Part shown: positions 1 to 5,027 of the stretch, in pieces | How positions within the stretch are numbered: the first letter of the stretch is position 1 | How the letters are laid out: the number at the start of each line of letters is the position of its first letter | Assembly: GCA_943328885.2 (NCBI GenBank) | Contig: CALQBT020000165.1 | Span: 1 to 6,448 of the forward strand | DNA from: Bordetella parapertussis | GTDB taxonomy: Bacteria > Pseudomonadota > Gammaproteobacteria > Burkholderiales > Burkholderiaceae_C | Reading direction: 5' to 3' | DNA length: 6,448 nt | Notes under the pieces: generated by a model | The model's database searches: none | What the model was told of the DNA's origin: nothing | Seen by the model: the letters and a program-made list of their open reading frames with translations, nothing else | Program-made: the position numbers and the translations under genes

Positions 1-841
1 AGTACTTGGAGGCTTTGAACTGCTCCTTGAACTCGGCCAGCGGCACCTGCGGGTACTGGGCTTTTTGCAGCATCTCGGCGGACTCGTCGGGGCGGCTGAC
101 GATCTGCGCGTTGGCCTCGGCCCAGCCGGCGATCAGCTTGGCGATCACCGCGCGGTTCTTGTCGTAGTAGTCGCTGCCGGCGGCCCAGCCGCCCATGATC
201 GCGGCTTGAGGGTAGAAGGCCGACGCGTCCACCAGCTTGCGCGCGCCCGGCAGCTTCTGGCGGATCACCGAATCGAAAGGCACCCACAGCGCCACGGCGG
301 GCACCGCGCCCGAGATGAACGAGGTCACGGCCTCGGACATGCGTTGGTTGACGAGTTGCACATCCTTGGCAGGATCGAGCTTGCCCGCGCGCAGCGCCCG
401 GTCCAGGAACACATGGGCCGTCGTGCCGGTGGTCGTCGAGATCTGCTTGCCCTTGAGGTCGGCGATCGTCTTGATGCCCGAATCCTCGCGCACCCAGAGC
501 TGGGCGGTGGCGTATTCGATGTTGTTCATCAGGAAGACCTTGCCCTGCCCTCGCGCCGGGAAGTTCGACAGCACTGCGCCGGTCGAGAGCATGTCCAGGC
601 TGCCGCCAATCATCGCCTGGAACAGTTCGAGCCCGGTCGTGAACGGGATCAGCTCGAGGTCCAGGCCTTGCTTGGCGAAGCTGCCCATCTGCTGGCCGAT
701 GAAGATGTGGCTGTCGACTGCCGGGGTGTGCAGATAGCCCACTCGGACCTTGGTTCGGGCCTGTGCGCGAACGCCAAGGACTGGCGCAGCCAGCGCTGCT
801 ACAGCGCCTGCCTGGATCAACTGTCGGCGTCGAATGCTCAT
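1..841 (-). CDS. ABC transporter periplasmic substrate-binding protein, NitT/TauT (NMT1-like) family, 3' end missing
   Basis: This is the periplasmic receptor of the ABC importer encoded just upstream; it should bind the solute and deliver it to the permease. The reading frame is open from the ATG at 841 to the left edge, giving 280 visible residues. Family members are usually about 320-340 residues, so the C-terminal part lies outside the window. The N-terminus is MSIRRRQLIQ followed by an Ala-rich hydrophobic stretch and an AxA-type cleavage site (RAQA, residues 25-28). The double arginine makes a Tat-type signal plausible, although Sec export is possible. The mature protein opens with VRVGYLHTPAVDSHIFIGQQ and continues with the typical GLDLELIPF and GGSLDML segments (residues 59-85). 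The LKGKQISTTTGTTAHVFL segment (129-146) is where family members contact ligand. An AGGA ribosome site lies 7 bases before the ATG. The gene is last in the operon, 31 bases after the ATPase. Ligand identity cannot be deduced: sulfonates, nitrate, pyrimidine precursors and aromatic acids all occur in this family. Confidence 0.93.
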   Translation of the reverse strand, partial: MSIRRRQLIQAGAVAALAAPVLGVRAQARTKVRVGYLHTPAVDSHIFIGQQMGSFAKQGLDLELIPFTTGLELFQAMIGGSLDMLSTGAVLSNFPARGQGKVFLMNNIEYATAQLWVREDSGIKTIADLKGKQISTTTGTTAHVFLDRALRAGKLDPAKDVQLVNQRMSEAVTSFISGAVPAVALWVPFDSVIRQKLPGARKLVDASAFYPQAAIMGGWAAGSDYYDKNRAVIAKLIAGWAEANAQIVSRPDESAEMLQKAQYPQVPLAEFKEQFKASKY

Positions 842-872
842 GGCGATTTCCTGTTGGTTTGAATTCAAGCAG

Positions 873-1721
873 CTACCGGCCTGCGCCGGCCCGATCGGCC
901 AGCGTCGGCGCTTGTCGGGCCTGCGCCGCGTACTCCTGCATCACGATGTCACGGATCTGCGATCTGAGCGCGGCAAAGCGCGGATCCTCGTGCACGCTCT
1001 CGGCGCGTGGATAGCCGAAGGGCACGTCGATGATGGCGCGAACCCGCGCCGGCCGGGCCGTGACAACGACGATGCGCGAAGACAGGTAGAGGGCCTCCTC
1101 CACCGAGTGGGTGATCAGCATCACCGTCTTGCCCTCGCGCTGCAACACTTGCAGCAGCAGGTCCTGCATCGCCGAGCGGGTCTGCGCGTCCAGAGCCCCG
1201 AAGGGTTCGTCCATCAACAGGAACTCGGGCCGTACCGCGTAGGCTCTGGCGATCGCCAGCCGCTGGCGCATGCCGCCCGACAGGTGTTTTGGAAAGTGCC
1301 CGGCAAAGTCGGTCAAGCCCATCAGCGCCATGTAGCGCTCGGCGATCTCGGCGGTCTCGGCAGCGTGGGCCCGGTTGGCGTCGAGCTTGAGGCCGAACTC
1401 GATGTTCTGGCGCACTGTCAACCAGGGGAAGACCCCGTATTCCTGGAAGATCACGCCCCGGTCCGGCCCGGGGCCCTTGATCGGCTGGCCGTCGAGCAGC
1501 ACCTGGCCTTCGGTGGCTTGCACGAAGCCGCCGACGATGTTCATCAAGGTCGTCTTGCCGCAGCCCGAAGGGCCGATGATCGAGACAAACTCGCCATCGC
1601 GGATGTCGAACGACACCTGGTCGAGAACGCGCATCGGACCCTGTGGGGTGTCGAAATCGACCGAGACCTGGTCGAAGCGGATGCGCACCGCGGCGGTCTT
1701 GTCCACAGTCGCGGCACTCAT
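873..1721 (-). CDS. ABC transporter ATP-binding protein, NitT/TauT (SsuB/TauB-like) family
   Basis: This 282-residue cytoplasmic ATPase powers the importer by ATP hydrolysis at the inner face of the membrane. All hallmark motifs are intact: Walker A GPSGCGKTT (residues 50-58), Q-loop Gln93 in FQEYGVFPW, signature LSGGMRQR (147-154), Walker B FLLMDE (167-172) with catalytic Glu172, D-loop ALD (176-178) and switch His205 in LITHSVEEA. The Q-loop context and the GALDAQTR sequence are typical of the nitrate/sulfonate/taurine group. The frame is open further upstream to 1805, but I chose the ATG at 1721. It has a CAGGA ribosome site 9 bases upstream, gives a normal-length protein, and overlaps the permease stop by four bases (ATGA), a translational coupling arrangement. 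The upstream in-frame extension lies over permease coding sequence and reads as unrelated low-complexity residues. The tail after about residue 265 is poorly conserved and Ala/Arg-rich. Confidence 0.96.
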   Translation of the reverse strand: MSAATVDKTAAVRIRFDQVSVDFDTPQGPMRVLDQVSFDIRDGEFVSIIGPSGCGKTTLMNIVGGFVQATEGQVLLDGQPIKGPGPDRGVIFQEYGVFPWLTVRQNIEFGLKLDANRAHAAETAEIAERYMALMGLTDFAGHFPKHLSGGMRQRLAIARAYAVRPEFLLMDEPFGALDAQTRSAMQDLLLQVLQREGKTVMLITHSVEEALYLSSRIVVVTARPARVRAIIDVPFGYPRAESVHEDPRFAALRSQIRDIVMQEYAAQARQAPTLADRAGAGR

Positions 1722-2497
1722 GCGATGCGGTCCTGCCAGTCGACCAGGCGACGGGTCGCCAGGCGCAGCGCCAGGTCCATCAGCATGGCGATCAAGCCGA
1801 TGCACAGGATGCCGACGTAGATGATGTCGAGCTGGAAAAAGGCCGACGCGTTCTGGATCATCGCGCCCAGCCCTTGTTGTGCGGCGATCAACTCAGACGC
1901 GACCAGCGTCGCCCAGGCCACGCCCAGCGCCACACGCACCGCTGTCAGGATGTGGGGCACGGCGAGCGGAATGATGACCTTGCGGAAGATCTCGAAGTCG
2001 CTGGCGCCCAAGGTTCGTGCCACCTTGATGAAGATCGGGCTGATCTGTGCAATGCCCTCGTACATCACGATGACACCGGCAAAAAAGGCCGCGTAGAACA
2101 GGATCACGGTCTTGGCCAGCTCGCCGATGCCGAAGTAGACGATGACCAACGGGATCAGCGCGATCGGCGGCAGCGCGCGAAAGAAGTTGATCACCGGGTC
2201 GATGAAGCTGCGCAGCCCTGGGCACCAGCCCAGGCAGAAACCGACCGGCACGGCCAGCGCGACCCCCAGCGTCACGCCGATGAACACGCGCTGGGTGGAG
2301 ATGTAGATGTCGCGCCACAGGCGGTCGCCGGCCAGCTCGATGGCCTTGGTAAACACCAGGTGCGGCGCCGGCACCAGCGCCGGGTTGACCAGACCGCTGG
2401 CGCGAATCGCGTACCACAGGGCCAGGATCAACAACCAGGGCGAGAGCATCAGCGCAAAGCGCCGAAGTCCGAACGGTCTGGAATGGGGGGTTCGCAT
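1718..2497 (-). CDS. ABC transporter permease, NitT/TauT (SsuC/TauC-like) family
   Basis: This 259-residue inner-membrane subunit forms the translocation path, probably as a homodimer. About six hydrophobic segments are visible, near residues 15-33, 72-92, 106-124, 128-148, 176-200 and 225-245. The cytoplasmic EAA loop that docks to the ATPase is clear at about residues 160-185: ARTLGASDFEIFRKVIIPLA, with the conserved Gly and the following Pro. The segment NFFRALPPIALIPL (104-117) is a family hallmark. The start is uncertain. The ATG at 2497 gives the usual length but has no good ribosome site. An in-frame GTG at 2539 has GGA six bases upstream and would add 14 residues. The open frame runs to 3028, but beyond 2540 it is non-membrane, Arg-rich sequence antisense to the neighbouring gene and is not credible. 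This is the first gene of the importer operon, and its stop overlaps the ATPase start in ATGA. Confidence 0.94.
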   Translation of the reverse strand: MRTPHSRPFGLRRFALMLSPWLLILALWYAIRASGLVNPALVPAPHLVFTKAIELAGDRLWRDIYISTQRVFIGVTLGVALAVPVGFCLGWCPGLRSFIDPVINFFRALPPIALIPLVIVYFGIGELAKTVILFYAAFFAGVIVMYEGIAQISPIFIKVARTLGASDFEIFRKVIIPLAVPHILTAVRVALGVAWATLVASELIAAQQGLGAMIQNASAFFQLDIIYVGILCIGLIAMLMDLALRLATRRLVDWQDRIA

Positions 2498-2661
2498 CTG
2501 GGCGCGGGATGGTGGACTGCCTGGCGCAGCTTGCGCCACAACTGATCCGATCGTACTATAGATAATATGTTTATACGTGATCGCGACTCGACCCAACCCA
2601 ACTCGACCGCTGCCAACTCGGCAGGCCCGCTCAAGCCCAGCTTGCCTGAGGGCATGAGGTG
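2498..2661. promoter_or_regulatory. divergent intergenic region with AT-rich island, probable promoters for importer operon and enolase-superfamily gene
   Basis: This 164-base spacer separates two divergently transcribed units, so promoters for both should lie here. A strikingly AT-rich stretch at about 2554-2575 stands out against GC-rich surroundings. On the minus strand it holds -10-like hexamers TATAGT (2560-2555), TATTAT (2567-2562) and TATAAA (2575-2570). On the plus strand it holds GATAAT (2561-2566). None has a convincing TTGACA-like partner at 16-18 bases, which would fit activator-dependent promoters, but the call of a specific promoter is not secure. The octamer actcgacc is repeated at 2586-2593 and 2601-2608, 15 bases apart start to start, and aactcg recurs at 2615-2620. 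These could be protein sites or chance. No regulator gene is encoded in the window. Confidence 0.5.
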
Positions 2662-3807
2662 ATGAAGCCGCTGCCGCTGTCACCGCTGCGCCTGGCGCGC
2701 GTCGAGGCTTTCGTGCTGCGCTGCCCGATCGCCGAGCCCGTGCGCACCTCGTTCGGCACGATGGTCGACCGACCCGCTGTCTTCGTGCGGGTCGAGGATG
2801 ACGAGGGCGCCGTCGGCTGGGGCGAGATCTGGTGCAACTTTCCGGCCTGTGGCGCCGAGCACCGCGCCCGGCTGCTCGAGACGGTGATGGTGCCGCTGCT
2901 CGTCGGCCGCCGCTATGCGGGCCCGCGCGAAGCCTTCGACGACTTGACATCACGCACCGCCGTGCTGGCGATCCAGTGCGCCGAGCCCGGGCCGATGGCC
3001 CAGACCATTGCCGGCATAGACCTAGCACTCTGGGACTTGTGCGCGCGGCGCGCCGGCTTGCCGCTGTGGCGCCTGCTCGGCGGCGAGCAAGACCAGGTCC
3101 GTGTCTACGCCAGTGGCATCAGCCCGGACCGGCCGCAAGACCTGGTCGCCGCGCAGCTCGCGCTCGGCCACCGCGCCTTCAAGCTCAAGATCGGCTTTGG
3201 CACCGAGCGCGACCTGGCCAACCTGGCCGCACTGCGCGAGATGATCGGCGACGACCTGGCACTGATGACCGACGCCAACCAATGCTGGACGCTGGCACAG
3301 GCCTGCGAGATGGCGCCGCTGCTCGAACCCTTCAAGCTGGGCTGGCTCGAAGAGCCCTTGCGCGCCGACCGACCCTGGTCGCAGTGGCAGACCCTGGCCC
3401 AGGCCAGCAGCATCCCACTGGCCGCGGGCGAGAACATCGCCGGCGAAGAGGTATTCGACCTGGCGATCAGGCAGTCGCCGCTGGCGGTGCTGCAGCCCGA
3501 CCTGGCCAAATGGGGCGGCATCTCCGGCTGCTGGCCGGTGATCGAACAAGCCCAGTCGGCGGGCCTGCGCTACTGCCCGCATTACCTGGGCGGCGGCATC
3601 GGGTTGCTGGCCTCGGCCCATGTGCTGGCGGCCTCGGGCGGAGCCGGCATGCTCGAGATCGACGTCAACCCCAATCCGCTGCGCTCACTGCTCGCAGGCG
3701 GGCTGGTCGACATCGTGCAAGGCCGCGCAAGCCTGGGGCAGCTGCCCGGCTTGGGGGTCGTGCCCGACCTCCGGCAGTTGGCCGAAGCCGCTGCGCAAGG
3801 TTGTTAG
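2662..3807 (+). CDS. mandelate racemase/muconate lactonizing enzyme family protein (enolase superfamily)
   Basis: This 381-residue cytoplasmic enzyme belongs to the enolase superfamily. Its members abstract the proton alpha to a carboxylate, stabilise the enediolate with Mg2+, and then racemise, dehydrate or cycloisomerise the substrate. It has an N-terminal capping domain (about residues 10-135) and a C-terminal barrel. Visible active-site elements are the KxK motif FKLKIG (Lys174, Lys176), metal ligands Asp204 in TDANQCW, Glu230 in WLEEP and Glu257 in GEN, then Asp280 in LQPDLAKWGG and His307 in CPHYLGGG. The Lys plus Asp-His arrangement matches the mandelate racemase subgroup, which includes many acid-sugar dehydratases. 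The specific reaction cannot be assigned. I chose the ATG at 2662: GAGGG (2648-2652) lies 9 bases upstream. A GTG at 2659 would add one residue. Divergence from the importer operon suggests that the importer supplies its substrate. Length and motifs look normal, with no sign of decay. Confidence 0.94.
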   Translation: MKPLPLSPLRLARVEAFVLRCPIAEPVRTSFGTMVDRPAVFVRVEDDEGAVGWGEIWCNFPACGAEHRARLLETVMVPLLVGRRYAGPREAFDDLTSRTAVLAIQCAEPGPMAQTIAGIDLALWDLCARRAGLPLWRLLGGEQDQVRVYASGISPDRPQDLVAAQLALGHRAFKLKIGFGTERDLANLAALREMIGDDLALMTDANQCWTLAQACEMAPLLEPFKLGWLEEPLRADRPWSQWQTLAQASSIPLAAGENIAGEEVFDLAIRQSPLAVLQPDLAKWGGISGCWPVIEQAQSAGLRYCPHYLGGGIGLLASAHVLAASGGAGMLEIDVNPNPLRSLLAGGLVDIVQGRASLGQLPGLGVVPDLRQLAEAAAQGC

Positions 3808-3821
3808 AAAAGCTTGCCGCT

Positions 3822-3877
3822 ATCGGCCATCGCAGATCGGCCATCGCAGATCGGCCATCGCAGATCGGCCAGCGCAG
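3822..3877. repeat. 14-bp tandem repeat, four copies
   Basis: The unit atcggccatcgcag occurs in four head-to-tail copies at 3822-3835, 3836-3849, 3850-3863 and 3864-3877. The first three are identical and the last has one change (t to g at unit position 9). The array fills most of the 73-base gap between the stop of the enolase-superfamily gene and the stop of the convergent glutathione transferase gene, so it is non-coding on both strands. Such arrays are prone to copy-number change by slippage. The unit has only a short GGCC palindrome and no T-run, so it is not an obvious intrinsic terminator. Confidence 0.93.
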
Positions 3878-3880
3878 GCT

Positions 3881-3897
3881 TCAAGCCGCTGGCTTGA
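3881..3897 (-). terminator. small inverted repeat spanning the yghU stop codon, possible weak terminator element
   Basis: The sequence tcaagccgctggcttga has perfect 7-bp arms around a 3-base loop. It includes the TGA stop of the minus-strand glutathione transferase gene. The stem is short and no U-tract follows in either direction, so a canonical intrinsic terminator is unlikely. It could slow polymerase or protect a transcript end at this convergent junction, or be chance. Confidence 0.25.
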
Positions 3898-4756
3898 GCT
3901 TGTCCTGGGTCTGGGTGTCGAAATCGCTGGCCTCGTGGCGCTCGCGCAGCTGGCTGGCCGGCTCACCCATCACGCGGTTGACCATGCGGCCGCGCTTGAC
4001 GGCCGGACGCAAGGCGATCTGGTCGGTCCAGCGCTGGACGTTGGTGTAGTCCTGGACCTGCAGGAATTCGCCCGAGCCGTAAAGCAAACCCTTGGCCAGA
4101 GCACCGTACCAGGGCCAGACGGCGATGTCGGCGATCGTGTAGTCGTCGCCGCCGAGGTACTCGCTCTCGGCCAGGCGTCGGTCGAGCACGTCGAGCTGGC
4201 GCTTGACCTCCATCGCAAAGCGGTCGATCGCGTATTCGTTCCGGGTCGGCGAGTAAGCGTAGAAGTGGCCGAAGCCGCCGCCGAGGTAGGGCGCGCTGCC
4301 CATCTGCCAGAACAGCCAGGACAGGCATTCGGCGCGCTTGGCGGCATCGGTCGGCAGCAAGGCGCCGAACTTCTCGGCCAGGTGCATCAGGATCGCGCCG
4401 GATTCGAACACCCGTATCGGTGTCGGGCCGCTGCGGTCCATCAGTGCCGGGATCTTGGAGTTCGGGTTCACCCCGACGAAGCCGCTGCCAAACTGGTCGC
4501 CCTCGTTGATGCGTATCAGCCAGGCGTCGTACTCGGCGCCGGCATGGCCGAGCGCGAGCAGCTCTTCGAGCATCACCGTGACCTTCACACCGTTCGGCGT
4601 GGCGAGCGAATAAAGCTGCATCGGGTGGCGGCCCACCGGCAGCGCCTTGTCCTGGGTCGGCCCAGCGATCGGCCGGTTGATGTTCGCGAACCGGCCGCCG
4701 TTCTCCTTGTTCCAGGTCCAGATCTTGGGCGGCGTGTAGGCAGACGAATCGGTCAT
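3881..4756 (-). CDS. yghU: YghU-type glutathione S-transferase family protein (probable glutathione-dependent disulfide-bond oxidoreductase)
   Basis: This 291-residue cytoplasmic protein closely resembles Escherichia coli YghU as I recall it, with long stretches in common from end to end. The E. coli protein binds two glutathione molecules per subunit and reduces disulfides, with little classical transferase activity. Diagnostic segments are the N-terminal extension KIWTWNKENGGRFANINRP (residues 11-29), the thioredoxin-fold start LYSLATPNGVKVT (48-60), NPNSKIPAL (97-105) for glutathione backbone contact, and the Glu-Ser pair in FESGAIL (117-123) that binds the gamma-glutamyl group. The all-alpha domain contains LGGGFGHFYAY (158-168) and YTIADIAVWPW (206-216). 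The tail RPAVKRGRMVNR and ERHEASDF also match that family. The ATG at 4756 is supported by GGAG 8 bases upstream. The gene stands alone, convergent with the enolase-superfamily gene and divergent from the dehydrogenase. A thiol-redox housekeeping role is more likely than a step in the neighbouring pathway. Confidence 0.95.
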   Translation of the reverse strand: MTDSSAYTPPKIWTWNKENGGRFANINRPIAGPTQDKALPVGRHPMQLYSLATPNGVKVTVMLEELLALGHAGAEYDAWLIRINEGDQFGSGFVGVNPNSKIPALMDRSGPTPIRVFESGAILMHLAEKFGALLPTDAAKRAECLSWLFWQMGSAPYLGGGFGHFYAYSPTRNEYAIDRFAMEVKRQLDVLDRRLAESEYLGGDDYTIADIAVWPWYGALAKGLLYGSGEFLQVQDYTNVQRWTDQIALRPAVKRGRMVNRVMGEPASQLRERHEASDFDTQTQDKLKPAA

Positions 4757-5027
4757 TCGATGGGCTCCAGGGGGTGGTTGGGCGCACGAGCGGTGCTGGC
4801 GTGCGATGCCGCCGACTCTACCGGATCAAGCCTTGCGCCGCTGCGCAAGGCCTTGCCCGCAGATAAGCATGAATTTGTTGGGTCCAGGCCTGGCGGCCCG
4901 AGACTCGGTTATGGTTCGAGCGCCCCATGCGAACGCCATTGCTTGGCGACCATCGCACGCTGCCGTGATCCAGGCCTGAAGCCCCAGGCCGCACCCGTCT
5001 CCCTCGATGAACCGCCCAAGGACCCAG
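4757..5027. promoter_or_regulatory. divergent intergenic spacer between yghU and aldehyde dehydrogenase genes
   Basis: This 271-base spacer must hold the start signals for two divergent genes. Recognisable items are the GGAG ribosome site for yghU (4765-4768, minus strand), the AAGGA ribosome site for the dehydrogenase (5018-5022), a 22-bp inverted repeat (4830-4851) and a 10-bp palindrome ccaggcctgg (4884-4893). The least GC-rich part is about 4861-4880, which is the most likely promoter zone. I could not find a convincing -35/-10 pair on either strand. Short open frames here lack ribosome sites and are not annotated. Confidence 0.45.
4830..4851. repeat. perfect inverted repeat with 9-bp arms and 4-base loop
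   Basis: The arms gccttgcgc (4830-4838) and gcgcaaggc (4843-4851) are exact reverse complements around the loop cgct. No T-run follows on either strand, so it is not a canonical terminator. Its place in a divergent spacer, 74 bases before the yghU start and 177 before the dehydrogenase start, would suit an operator for a dimeric regulator or a 5' leader hairpin. Chance occurrence in GC-rich DNA is not excluded. Confidence 0.6.

Noticed and set aside
750..1820. Long plus-strand open frame opposite the ATPase gene (356 residues)
   Set aside because: It is antisense to an ATPase with all motifs intact, has low-complexity composition and no domain.
1643..2545. Long plus-strand open frame opposite the permease gene (300 residues)
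   Set aside because: It lies antisense to a clear permease, is rich in Arg, Gln, Asp and His with no recognisable domain, and is the kind of spurious frame that high third-position GC produces.
2498..3028. N-terminal extension of the permease reading frame
   Set aside because: The added 177 residues are Arg/Ser/Pro-rich, cross the divergent promoter region and run antisense to the first part of the enolase-superfamily gene.
3822..3877. Tandem repeat as a CRISPR array
   Set aside because: The 14-bp units are directly adjacent with no spacers, and no cas gene is present.
3822..3897. Convergent gap as a strong bidirectional intrinsic terminator
   Set aside because: There is no long GC stem followed by a T-run on either strand; only a 7-bp stem at the yghU stop is present.
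2832..4049. Plus-strand frame of 405 residues within the enolase-superfamily gene
   Set aside because: It is an alternative frame of a gene with a complete active-site motif set, and its Arg-rich composition is typical of a shifted GC-rich frame.
4869..4979. 36-codon plus-strand open frame in the yghU/dehydrogenase spacer
   Set aside because: It has no ribosome site, no recognisable features, and a length expected by chance.
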